From positions 450,788 to 514,787 of the forward strand of contig NZ_JANFLS010000004.1 of NCBI RefSeq assembly GCF_024385465.1: 64,000 bases of DNA, read 5' to 3'. Of this stretch, positions 34,555 through 42,597 are shown one piece after another. The DNA is from Arthrobacter sp. zg-Y844 (GTDB taxonomy: Bacteria > Actinomycetota > Actinomycetes > Actinomycetales > Micrococcaceae). The position numbers and the translations under genes were made by a program. Each line of letters opens with the position of its first letter. Positions within the stretch are counted from its first letter, which is position 1. The notes beneath the pieces are model-generated. The model worked only from the letters and a program-made list of their open reading frames with translations, did not search any database and was not told where the DNA came from.

Positions 34555-35619
34555 ATTAGCGAGCCAAGAATCAATGATCGGATCCGCGTCCCCGAGGTGC
34601 GGCTGGTAGGTCCGGCAGGTGAGCAGGTCGGAGTGGTCCGGATTGAGGACGCGCTTCGTCTGGCTGCCGAGTCTGACCTGGATCTTGTTGAGGTAGCACC
34701 GCAGGCCAAGCCTCCGGTGTGCAAACTAATGGACTTCGGCAAGTACAAGTACGAAGCCGCCGTCAAGGCACGCGAAGCCCGGAAGAACCAGACGAACACC
34801 GTTCTGAAGGAAATCCGCTTCCGCCTGAAAATCGACACCCACGACTACGAAACCAAGCGCGGACACGCCATGCGCTTCCTGGCCGCCGGTGACAAGGTCA
34901 AGGCCATGATCCAGTTCCGTGGACGTGAACAGCAGCGCCCGGAAATGGGCATGAAGCTGCTGAACAAGTTCGCTGAGGATGTTGCCGAGGTGGGTGTGGT
35001 TGAGTCCACCCCGCGTATTGACGGCCGCAACATGGTTATGGTCATTGGACCGGTGAAGAACAAGGCCGAGGCCAAGGCCGAAGCGCGACGGGCTACCCAG
35101 CGCGCCGACGCCAAGGCAGCGAACGAGGCAGTTCGAAACGGGGAGGCACCCGAACGGGTGAACACCTCGGAGAAGGCTGCTCCCATGACGCAGAGCCTCG
35201 CGGACCTGCTTCCGGACGGACTGCGTTTGGGTTCCTCCGCTGAAGCTGCCGACAAGGCCCGCGCCGAGCAGGAGCAGGCTGAAAAGGAACAGGCCGCAAA
35301 GCGGGCCAGGGCTGCAGCTGCCGAAAAGGCTGCAACCGAGGCACGCCGTGTGGCTGCAGCCAGCAAGCCGGCCGCAGCGCCTGCCGCTGAAGCTGCCGCT
35401 CCCGCCGCTCCCGCCGCTCCGGCGGAGCCCGCGAAGCCGGCAGAAGCAGCGAAGCCTGCCGCAGCGCCTAAGCCTGCAGCGGTTCCGAAGCCGACGGCGG
35501 CAAAGCCTGCGCCCAAGCCTGCAGCCCGGCCCAAGCCTGCCGCAGCACCGAAGCCTGCCGGCAAGCCGTCCTCCTCGCGGGGGACCACCGGCCAGAACAA
35601 GCCCGGAACTGCAGAGTAG
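34555..35619 (+). CDS. infC: Translation initiation factor IF-3, ATT start, long C-terminal extension
   Basis: Prevents subunit joining and proofreads the initiator codon. Start ATT 34555 with AGGAG 7 nt before; the first residues [19 protein letters not shown] are the family N-terminus and no ATG/GTG/TTG fits. Rare ATT/ATA starts in infC let IF3 repress its own synthesis. 354 aa: N-domain 1-70, linker, C-domain to about 168 ([11 protein letters not shown]), then a 185-residue tail, first charged, then Ala/Pro/Lys repeats. The usual IF3 is about 180 aa. Operon with rpmI and rplT. Confidence 0.95.
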   Translation: MSEPRINDRIRVPEVRLVGPAGEQVGVVRIEDALRLAAESDLDLVEVAPQAKPPVCKLMDFGKYKYEAAVKAREARKNQTNTVLKEIRFRLKIDTHDYETKRGHAMRFLAAGDKVKAMIQFRGREQQRPEMGMKLLNKFAEDVAEVGVVESTPRIDGRNMVMVIGPVKNKAEAKAEARRATQRADAKAANEAVRNGEAPERVNTSEKAAPMTQSLADLLPDGLRLGSSAEAADKARAEQEQAEKEQAAKRARAAAAEKAATEARRVAAASKPAAAPAAEAAAPAAPAAPAEPAKPAEAAKPAAAPKPAAVPKPTAAKPAPKPAARPKPAAAPKPAGKPSSSRGTTGQNKPGTAE

Positions 35620-35728
35620 TTTCACTGCACTGCGCCTCGTTCCGGCGTCCAGTAATAAGCCCTGGCACCCGCAAGGTGTCCGAAGCCCCGCGGGCCTGCC
35701 CGCGGAAACCTAAAGGAGATCGGTAGAC

Positions 35729-35923
35729 ATGCCGAAGATGAAGACCCACAGTGGCGCCAAGAAGCGCTTCAAGCTGACCGGTACCGGCAAGCTCAAGCGC
35801 CAGCAGGCTAACCGCCGCCACTACCTGGAGCACAAGCCCTCCACGCTGACCCGCCGCCTCGCCAACGACAAGCTCGTGGCACCGGCGGACGCCAAGGTCA
35901 TCAAGAAGATGCTCGGCATCTAG
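35729..35923 (+). CDS. rpmI: 50S ribosomal protein bL35
   Basis: 64 aa, basic, standard length. [20 protein letters not shown] is the L35 signature. ATG 35729 has AAAGGAGAT at good spacing. Middle gene of infC-rpmI-rplT; 109 bp after infC and 119 bp before rplT. Confidence 0.97.
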   Translation: MPKMKTHSGAKKRFKLTGTGKLKRQQANRRHYLEHKPSTLTRRLANDKLVAPADAKVIKKMLGI

Positions 35924-36042
35924 CCAGTCCCCGATAGCCGTCCCGTCCGGGCCGGCATCACCCATCAAGCTTTCCCCGCCTGGGATCAACAGGTGCAGAG
36001 ACTTTTTTGAAGTCGGGGAGATTTACCAAAAGGAGTACGCAC

Positions 36043-36696
36043 GTGGCACGTGTGAAGCGGGCGCTTAACGCCCACAAGAAGCGTCGGGTTATTCTCGAGC
36101 GCGCCAAGGGTTACCGCGGACAGCGTTCGCGCCTGGTCCGTAAGGCCAAAGAGCAGCTGCTGCACTCGTTTGTGTACAGCTACGGTGACCGCCGCAAGCG
36201 TAAGGGCGACTTCCGCCGCCTGTGGATCCAGCGCATCAACGCTGCTTCCCGCGCCAACGGCCTGACCTACAACCGCCTGATCCAGGGCCTGAAGCTGGCC
36301 GAGATCCAGGTTGACCGCCGCATGCTGGCCGAACTGGCCGTCAATGACGCTGCTGCCTTCGCCGCACTGGTCCAGCTCGCCAAGGACGCACTGCCGTCCG
36401 ACACCTCCGCTCCGGCCGTCGCGGCCGCTCCGGTTGCCAAGGCTGCCGCTCCCGCCGCCGCCGAAAAGCCGGCTGCTGCCGTTGCCTCCGCTCAGGGCGG
36501 CTTCAAGGCTTCCGAGGGCGACGCCCCGGAAGGCTTCGTTATCAAGGGCAACCTGGGTTCGGGCAAGTACCACGTCCCGGGTTCCACCTGGTACGAGCAG
36601 ACCGTTGCCGAGTACTGGTTCAACTCCGTTGAAGCAGCCAAGGCTGCAGGCCTGGAGCCCGCTGGCGGAGAATCCCGCCAGAAGTTCCAGGGCTAA
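36043..36696 (+). CDS. rplT: 50S ribosomal protein bL20 with C-terminal extra domain
   Basis: Early 23S-binding assembly protein. 217 aa from GTG 36043 (AAAGGAG 7 nt before). Residues 1-118 are normal L20 ([33 protein letters not shown]). An Ala/Pro/Lys linker follows at 119-155, then a compact block at 164-208 with [23 protein letters not shown] and AAGLEPAGG. That block resembles the small sunset-type domain found on various actinobacterial proteins (recalled, not searched). Usual bL20 is 115-130 aa, so the tail nearly doubles it. No frameshift is needed to explain it. Confidence 0.95.
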   Translation: MARVKRALNAHKKRRVILERAKGYRGQRSRLVRKAKEQLLHSFVYSYGDRRKRKGDFRRLWIQRINAASRANGLTYNRLIQGLKLAEIQVDRRMLAELAVNDAAAFAALVQLAKDALPSDTSAPAVAAAPVAKAAAPAAAEKPAAAVASAQGGFKASEGDAPEGFVIKGNLGSGKYHVPGSTWYEQTVAEYWFNSVEAAKAAGLEPAGGESRQKFQG

Positions 36697-36714
36697 GTCG
36701 GTTCCTAAAAGCCG

Positions 36715-37650
36715 ATGAACCTTGAAGGGCGCCCGCAGGCACCGCTTATGTCCAACCCCCGAGCCGATCGGGTCCGTGATGTAGCGAAGCTTGCCGGGCG
36801 CTCTTCGCGCTTAAAATCCGGCCGTTTCCTGGCCGAAGGGCCGCAGGCCGTGCGGGAGGCGCTTTCCGCGCACCGTGCGGCCGCGGTCGACGGCGGCCCC
36901 GCCGTCGTCCACGAGGTCTATGCCACCGAGGCCTGCCTGGACCGGCTGCCCGATCTGGCCGATCTGGCCTCCGGCGTGACGCTCCGCCTGGCCACCGATG
37001 AAGTCCTGGCCGCCATGGCCGACACCGTTTCCCCGCAGGGCATCGTGGCGGTCTGCCACACCTCCACCGCCACTCTCGAGGAAGTCCTCGCCTCAGGGGC
37101 GAAGCTCGTCGCCGTGTTGTGCGAGGTGCGGGATCCGGGCAATGCGGGCACCGTGCTGCGCGCAGCGGATTCCGCCGGCGCCGACGCCGTAGTGCTCACG
37201 GCGTCCAGCGTGGACATCTACAACCCCAAAGCGGTGCGTTCCACCGCCGGGTCGCTCTTCCACCTGCCGGTGGTTACCGGCGCCGACTTCGCCGATGTCA
37301 TGCACGCCCTGCATACCGCAGGCGTCACGGTCCTGGCGGCCGACGGCTACGGCAACGTCAACCTGGACCGGCTGCAGGACCTCAGCGCTGTGCGCCGCTT
37401 CGGCGGTGCCTCGGAGACCGGCAGTTCCCGCCCCGACGGGGCGGACGGATCCGCAGAGGCCGCCCTTCCGCAGCTCGAGCTGCCCACAGCGTGGCTGTTC
37501 GGTAACGAAGCCCAGGGCCTGTCCGATGCAGAGTTGGCCGCAGCCGACCACCGCGTGGCCGTCCCGCTTTACGGCCGGGCCGAGAGCCTGAACGTCGGCA
37601 CGGCCGCAACTGTGTGCCTTTACGCCTCCGCACGCGCCCAGAACGGGTAA
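36715..37650 (+). CDS. TrmH/SpoU-family RNA 2'-O-methyltransferase
   Basis: 311 aa. N-terminal substrate-binding domain (RSSRLKSGRFLAEGPQAVREAL) and a C-terminal SPOUT knot with all three motifs: CEVRDPGNAGTVLRAADSAG, AWLFGNEAQGL and ESLNVGTAATVCLYA. Likely 23S rRNA, but the target nucleotide cannot be read. It starts 18 nt after rplT, so probably in the infC operon. An insertion of about 25 residues (SETGSSRPDGADGSAEAA) lies before the last two motifs. In actinobacteria this gene commonly precedes pheST, here separated from it by six kilobases. Confidence 0.9.
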   Translation: MNLEGRPQAPLMSNPRADRVRDVAKLAGRSSRLKSGRFLAEGPQAVREALSAHRAAAVDGGPAVVHEVYATEACLDRLPDLADLASGVTLRLATDEVLAAMADTVSPQGIVAVCHTSTATLEEVLASGAKLVAVLCEVRDPGNAGTVLRAADSAGADAVVLTASSVDIYNPKAVRSTAGSLFHLPVVTGADFADVMHALHTAGVTVLAADGYGNVNLDRLQDLSAVRRFGGASETGSSRPDGADGSAEAALPQLELPTAWLFGNEAQGLSDAELAAADHRVAVPLYGRAESLNVGTAATVCLYASARAQNG

Positions 37651-37759
37651 CCCGCAGGTTCTGCCCGCAGACCGCGCTGACAGCAAACCGGCCAGGAAAT
37701 CGCCGACGGCATCAACGCAGCGGAAGCACGGATCCGTGCCGCTGTACCGATCGCTACCG

Positions 37760-39013
37760 CTATTTACCTGGAGCCGGATGTATTCGCTTCGAAGAACGCG
37801 CAGGACGCCGGTCAAGTGACCCGCTGATCAGCGCAATAGCCAAACCAAGCAGGGCGAGTACCGCTCCCACCACAGCGGGGGAGCGGTACCCCCAGCCCCA
37901 GGCGATTACGACGCCGCCGAGCAGCGCACCCAGCGCATTGGCCAGGTTCAGGGCCGCATGGTTCAGTGACGAAGCCAGTGACTCGGCACCCGGCGAAACA
38001 TCCAGCAGCCTGGTCTGCAGCGGAGGCGTCAGCATTGAGCCGATCACGCCCACCAGGAAAACCAGCACCATGGCGGTCGCCGCGTACTGCACCGCCCACG
38101 CGTAGGCCAGCAGGATTACCACTGTGCCGCCCAGGATCGCGTAGATGCTGCCCATGACATTGATGTCGGCCAGCCGTCCGCCGGCCACGTTGCCGATCAC
38201 CTGGCCCACGCCGTAGAGCCCGACGACGACGGGCAGCACGTTCTCGGAGATGCCCGCCACCTCGGTCATGGTGGGCGCGATGTAGGAATACACGGCAAAG
38301 AATCCGCCGAAACCGACAGTTCCCACCAGCAAGGCCAGCCAGACCTGGGCCCGCCCGAGGGCGCTAAGCTCGCCCTTGATGCTGGCACCGGCCAGGGGTG
38401 CCTGGTACGGGACGAAACGGGCCACCATGGCAACGCTCAGGAGGCCGATGGCCGCCACCAGGACGAACATCCACCGCCACCCGGCCTGCTGTCCCAGCCA
38501 GGTCGCAAAGGGGACTCCTACGACGTTGGCGATGCTTAGTCCCAGCATGACCATTGAGATGGCCCAGGCCCGGCGCGTCGGTGCCACCAGCGACGCGGCA
38601 ATGACCGCTGCAACGCCGAAGAAGGCACCGTGCGGAAGCCCCGACAGGAACCGGGTGAAGAGCAGCCAGGAGTAATCCCCGGCAAAGAACGAAGACAAGT
38701 TGCTCAGGGCGAAGAAGAGCATCAGGCCCAGTACCAGGGTCTTGCGGGGCATCCGGGCTCCGAGAGCCGCAAGCACGGGAGCCCCCACCACAACGCCCAT
38801 TGCGTAGGCAGAGATCACATGGCCGCCTGCGGGGACGGAGATGCCCAGGTCTTCGACCATTTCCTGCAGCAGGCCCATAATGCTGAACTCAGTGGTGCCG
38901 ATTGCGAAACTGCCCACGGCCAAGGCGACTATGGCCTTGGCGGCGGTGGTATGGCGCGTGTCGGGTGTGCGCTTGCCGGACAATGAAATGGGCGCGGTGG
39001 TGCTCCGGGACAT
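37760..39013 (-). CDS. MFS exporter of the AraJ/YdhP (DHA1) type
   Basis: 417 aa from the ATG at 39013; the longer open frame upstream is not conserved. Twelve hydrophobic helices. VGSFAIGTTEFSIMGLLQEM in TM1 and YAMGVVVGAPVLAALGARMP around TM2-3 are typical of the drug/arabinose exporter group. Substrate unknown. Convergent with the rRNA methyltransferase and divergent from the Nudix gene. Confidence 0.87.
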   Translation of the reverse strand: MSRSTTAPISLSGKRTPDTRHTTAAKAIVALAVGSFAIGTTEFSIMGLLQEMVEDLGISVPAGGHVISAYAMGVVVGAPVLAALGARMPRKTLVLGLMLFFALSNLSSFFAGDYSWLLFTRFLSGLPHGAFFGVAAVIAASLVAPTRRAWAISMVMLGLSIANVVGVPFATWLGQQAGWRWMFVLVAAIGLLSVAMVARFVPYQAPLAGASIKGELSALGRAQVWLALLVGTVGFGGFFAVYSYIAPTMTEVAGISENVLPVVVGLYGVGQVIGNVAGGRLADINVMGSIYAILGGTVVILLAYAWAVQYAATAMVLVFLVGVIGSMLTPPLQTRLLDVSPGAESLASSLNHAALNLANALGALLGGVVIAWGWGYRSPAVVGAVLALLGLAIALISGSLDRRPARSSKRIHPAPGK

Positions 39014-39210
39014 GTTCGCTTTCCGAGTGGGGGTGCGGCTGTGCCGCTGCGGACGGCGTTCACGGTCAACGAGCAGGAAATGCTCCTGCCGGACGCCGGG
39101 ACGGCTTCGTCCCCTCCAGCCTAGTCCAGAGGCACCCCCGGCGCCGACCTGTGCGACGGAACATTCCGGTACGGGCAGGCACGGGCGGCCTGCCCTACGG
39201 AACGTCCGCA

Positions 39211-39216
39211 TAGACT
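39211..39216 (+). promoter_or_regulatory. TAGACT -10 hexamer of the Nudix gene (leaderless type)
   Basis: TAGACT lies 6 nt before GTG 39223. The 210 bp between the divergent MFS and Nudix genes hold no other clear signal. Confidence 0.5.
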
Positions 39217-39222
39217 TCTTTC

Positions 39223-39666
39223 GTGGCCATTGAATCAACGCAAATCACCAAACAGGTTGTGGGCGGTGCGCTGGTGGACAGCCTCCGGCAGCCTTCCCGG
39301 ATATTGGCGGCGCGCCGGAGCGCCCCGGAAGCGCTTGCCGGGTTGTGGGAATTTCCGGGCGGAAAAGTGGAACCCGGAGAAAGCTGCACGCAGGCCCTGC
39401 ACCGCGAGCTCGCCGAAGAGCTGGGTGTCCGGGTGCAGCTGGGGGCTGAAATCACGGGGCCCCTGGACGAAGGGTGGAGACTGAACGACGTCGCTGCCAT
39501 GCGGGTCTGGCTAGCGGAGATCACCGAAGGCACAGCCGAGCCGCTCGAAGACCACAGCGAGCTCCGCTGGGTTGATCTCAACGCAGATGCACTGATGGAC
39601 CTCGCCTGGATACCGGCGGACCTGCCGATTGTCACTGCGCTGCTGGAGGCTGTCGAGGCGGTTTAG
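39223..39666 (+). CDS. Nudix hydrolase (MutT-like)
   Basis: 147 aa. A complete Nudix box (GGKVEPGESCTQALHRELAEELGV, split here as GGKVEPGE with REL-EEL and Gly) at about residues 45-67. The WEFPGGK lead-in is that of MutT/8-oxo-dGTPase types, so nucleotide-pool cleaning is likely, though the substrate is not proven. It is adjacent to the LexA-boxed radical SAM gene but convergent with it. Confidence 0.88.
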   Translation: MAIESTQITKQVVGGALVDSLRQPSRILAARRSAPEALAGLWEFPGGKVEPGESCTQALHRELAEELGVRVQLGAEITGPLDEGWRLNDVAAMRVWLAEITEGTAEPLEDHSELRWVDLNADALMDLAWIPADLPIVTALLEAVEAV

Positions 39667-39702
39667 CCACGGTGGTGCGCCAAGGGATTGTCCGGGAACG
39701 TG

Positions 39703-40860
39703 CTAGAACAGAGCGTCCTGGGCAGCCGCAGTGACGGTCTCCTTCCCGTTCGCGGCGCGGGCGGCCTGGGTGCCGGCGGGCCGCAGGAACCGTGCGCCGC
39801 CGGTGAAGCCGTACTTGGCCTTGAAGAACCGGATCCGCCCGGCGAGCCAGTCCCGGTATTCCTTCGACGCATACGTTCCCTTGCCGTACAGGTCGGCGTA
39901 TTTGCCGGAGAGCTGCGGGTAGTGCCGGGCAATGAACTCGAGGTACCACTCGCGGGCACCGGGTCGCAGATGCAGTGCACCCGCCGTGACCCCCGTGGCG
40001 CCGGCCGATGCGAGCGCGGAGAACAGGGCATCGAGGGATTCGTCGCCGTCGGTAAGCCAGGGCAGGATCGGCATGGCCATGACCGAACAGGGGAGTCCGG
40101 CATCCCGCAGCCGGCTGATCAGCTCCAGCCGTGCACGGGGTGTAGGCGTTCCCGGTTCTGCCCGCTTAGCCAGTTCGGGGTCCACCAGTGCCAGCGAAAT
40201 ACCCATGCCGATGTCGGTCTGCGCGGAGGCTTCCTTCAGGAGCGGGATATCGCGGGCCAGCAGGGTGCCCTTCGTCAGGATGGAGAAAGGCGTGCCGCTG
40301 TCTGCCAGCGCACGGATGATGCCGGGCATCAGCTGGTAGCGGCCCTCGGCCCGCTGGTACGGGTCCGTATTGGTGCCCATGGCCACATGGTGGTGCTGCC
40401 AGGAGGGCCGGGCGAGTTCCCGCCGCAGGACCTCGGCAGCGTTGACCTTGACCACCAGCTGGCTGTCGAAATCGGCGCCGCTGTCCATATCCAGGTAGGT
40501 GTGGGTCTTGCGGGCGAAGCAGTAAACACAGGCATGGCTGCAGCCGCGGTATGGATTGACGGTCCATTCGAAGGGCATGTTTGAGCCGCCGCCCACCTTG
40601 TTCAGCACCGATTTGGCCACGACTTCGTGGAAGGTCACCCCGGCAAAGTCCGGCGTACGCACGGAGCGGACCAGGCCCTGCAGCGGGATCAGCGGATCCG
40701 TGGTGCCCGACACTGCGGTAAGGGGTAGTGCTGCAGGGCGCGCTGCCGAAGGGGCCTGGAGCGAACCGTGTGCCGTAGCAGGGCCGGGCTCCCCCTGGGC
40801 GGTTCCGGGTTCGTTGCCCTTCGCGGGTGATGCCTTCAGTTCCTGACCTTGCCACCTCAT
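39703..40860 (-). CDS. Rv2578c-type radical SAM protein under a LexA box
   Basis: 385 aa from the ATG at 40860; the frame is open upstream, but the LexA box and promoter lie there. The radical SAM cysteines are Cys107, Cys111 and Cys114 in RGCSHACVYC, preceded by NPYRG. The family (COG1533-like, grouped with spore photoproduct lyase) has no proven substrate. An Ala/Pro-rich leader of about 50 residues precedes the conserved part; another Lys/Phe-rich block (FFKAKYGFTGGARFLRP) ends the core. A near-perfect LexA box overlaps the promoter, so it is probably SOS-induced and may act on DNA or nucleotides. Confidence 0.88.
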   Translation of the reverse strand: MRWQGQELKASPAKGNEPGTAQGEPGPATAHGSLQAPSAARPAALPLTAVSGTTDPLIPLQGLVRSVRTPDFAGVTFHEVVAKSVLNKVGGGSNMPFEWTVNPYRGCSHACVYCFARKTHTYLDMDSGADFDSQLVVKVNAAEVLRRELARPSWQHHHVAMGTNTDPYQRAEGRYQLMPGIIRALADSGTPFSILTKGTLLARDIPLLKEASAQTDIGMGISLALVDPELAKRAEPGTPTPRARLELISRLRDAGLPCSVMAMPILPWLTDGDESLDALFSALASAGATGVTAGALHLRPGAREWYLEFIARHYPQLSGKYADLYGKGTYASKEYRDWLAGRIRFFKAKYGFTGGARFLRPAGTQAARAANGKETVTAAAQDALF

Positions 40861-40868
40861 CCCATCAT

Positions 40869-40884
40869 TAGAACATATGTTCGA
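40869..40884. promoter_or_regulatory. LexA box of the radical SAM gene
   Basis: TAGAAC-ATAT-GTTCGA, 11 of 12 matches, only 8 bp before the start codon. On the minus strand the box contains TATGTT, usable as a -10, so LexA would cover the promoter. Confidence 0.85.
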
Positions 40885-40885
40885 A

Positions 40886-41395
40886 TCACGGGGTAGTGCC
40901 GCGGGGCGGGCGGCGAGGCCGGACTGCCGGCGAAACGCGGGCCCGGGGGCGCCGCCGCGGCCTTCCGGGGTGCGGCCGGTACCCGCCGTCACGGAGGCCG
41001 GCCAGCCGCTCGAACGGATTCGCCGACGCCGGATCGCCGGCAATCACGCGCGAAAGAGCCGCCGCCGCAGAGTACGCGGGCAGGAAGAGCGGACCCAGGA
41101 GTGCGTACTGCGTGCTGTGGCGCGTCTCGTGGCGCAGCAGCGGGCTGTCCGGCGCGTGGATGCGGCGGGCCGAGGAGGAACGGTAGAGGACCACGTTGCC
41201 GACGGTGAACGCGGCCGCACGGGGGAACGGCAGCGGATAGCCCTCGGCGAGGGTGATCTTCTGCGGCCCCGGGGTGATGCTGCACCCGGTGGCATGCGCC
41301 AGCAGCATCCCCGCAGGGGTGGAGAGATTCAGCAGATTGATCCAGCGGCGGATGGAGGCTGCACGCGGTCGGAGAACGATCGGTACGGACGGCAT
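40886..41395 (-). CDS. Small protein with HETRH motif, unknown function
   Basis: 169 aa from the ATG at 41395, with GGGAGG 5 nt before. The central part has PLLRHETRHSTQYALLGPLF, a motif reminiscent of zinc-metalloprotease-like HExxH families found in actinobacterial proteins of unknown role (here H-E-x-R-H). It is followed by LPAYSAAAALSRVI, a hydrophobic helix, and an Arg/Pro-rich tail that ends just before the LexA box of the next gene. So it may be cotranscribed with the radical SAM gene, which lies downstream on the same strand. Confidence 0.7.
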   Translation of the reverse strand: MPSVPIVLRPRAASIRRWINLLNLSTPAGMLLAHATGCSITPGPQKITLAEGYPLPFPRAAAFTVGNVVLYRSSSARRIHAPDSPLLRHETRHSTQYALLGPLFLPAYSAAAALSRVIAGDPASANPFERLAGLRDGGYRPHPGRPRRRPRARVSPAVRPRRPPRGTTP

Positions 41396-41440
41396 GGAAC
41401 CTCCCAGCGGCAGTATGACGGCCCGGTCGGGGGCGTCTAC

Positions 41441-41446
41441 TAGACT
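41441..41446 (+). promoter_or_regulatory. TAGACT -10 hexamer candidate of pheST
   Basis: TAGACT 53 nt before the pheS ATG, leaving a leader of about 45 nt. No T-box or leader-peptide structure is visible in that space. Confidence 0.4.
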
Positions 41447-41499
41447 TGCAAATGATAAGCCAGAACCCAACTAGGGCCGGAAACAGGTAAGAACAGTAC

Positions 41500-42597
41500 A
41501 TGTCTAACTCCACACCGGGGACCGGTTCCCCAGATACTTCCCCTGAGGGCACCCAGCCCGAGCCGCCGAATCCGCTGGATGAAGCCGCCATAGCCGCCGC
41601 CGTCGAGCAGGCGCTCGCCGCAATTGCCGCTGCCGCGGACCTGGGTGAGCTCAAGGAAGTCCGGATCGCCGTCACCGGCGAGAAGTCGCCGCTGAGCGGA
41701 GCGAACCGGATCATCGGCAAGCTCCCCAAGGACCAGAAGGCCGCCGCCGGCAAGCTCGTGGGCCCCGCCCGCGGCCGGATCAACTCCGCGCTCGCCGCCC
41801 GCACCGTTGAGCTCGAAGCGGAGCGCGACGCCCGGATCCTTGTCGAAGAGGCCGTGGACGTCACCGCAGCTCCCCGCCGCCGGCACATCGGCGGCCGGCA
41901 TCCCATCTCCACCCTGCAGGACCGGGTGGCGGATGTGTTCGTCGGCATGGGCTGGGAAATCGCGGAAGGCCCCGAAGTGGAATCCGAGTGGTTCAACTTC
42001 GACGCGCTGAACTTCAAGCCGGACCACCCGGCCCGCGAAATGCAGGACACCTTCTTCGTGGAACCGCCCGAGGCGCACCTGGTCATGCGGACGCACACCT
42101 CCCCGGTGCAGGTCCGCTCCATGCTTGAGCGCGACCTGCCGATCTACGTGCTCTGCCCCGGCAAGGTGTTCCGCACCGACGAGCTGGACGCCACGCACAC
42201 CCCGGTCTTCCACCAGTTCGAGGGCCTGGCCATCGACAAGGGCCTGACCATGGCAGACCTGGTCGGCACCCTGGAGCACTTCACCCGTGTTCTTTTCGGC
42301 GATGAGGCGAAGGTCCGGCTGCGGCCGAACTACTTCCCCTTCACCGAACCCAGCGCCGAGCTGGACATCTGGCACCCGGGTGCCAAGGGCGGCCCGCGCT
42401 GGATCGAATGGGGCGGCTGCGGCATGGTCAACCCCAACGTGCTCCGCGCCGCCGGGATCGACCCCGAGGTCTATTCAGGTTTTGCCTTCGGCATGGGCAT
42501 TGACCGTGCCCTCATGTTCCGCAACGAGGTTTCGGACATGCACGAAATGATTGAAGGCGACGTACGTTTCAGCGAACACTTCGGGATGGAGATCTAA
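41500..42597 (+). CDS. pheS: Phenylalanyl-tRNA synthetase alpha subunit
   Basis: Catalytic subunit of the (alpha-beta)2 class II enzyme. 365 aa. Coiled-coil N-terminus to about residue 115; motif 2 region KVFRTDELDATHTPVFHQFE; motif 3 FGMGIDRALM near the C-terminus. ATG 41500. The pheT GTG follows the stop directly with no gap. Confidence 0.97.
   Translation: MSNSTPGTGSPDTSPEGTQPEPPNPLDEAAIAAAVEQALAAIAAAADLGELKEVRIAVTGEKSPLSGANRIIGKLPKDQKAAAGKLVGPARGRINSALAARTVELEAERDARILVEEAVDVTAAPRRRHIGGRHPISTLQDRVADVFVGMGWEIAEGPEVESEWFNFDALNFKPDHPAREMQDTFFVEPPEAHLVMRTHTSPVQVRSMLERDLPIYVLCPGKVFRTDELDATHTPVFHQFEGLAIDKGLTMADLVGTLEHFTRVLFGDEAKVRLRPNYFPFTEPSAELDIWHPGAKGGPRWIEWGGCGMVNPNVLRAAGIDPEVYSGFAFGMGIDRALMFRNEVSDMHEMIEGDVRFSEHFGMEI

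Noticed and set aside
41396..41499. T-box or leader-peptide control of pheST
   Set aside because: The leader is about 45 nt, too short for a T-box, and has no run of Phe codons. tyrS likewise has only 13 nt before it.
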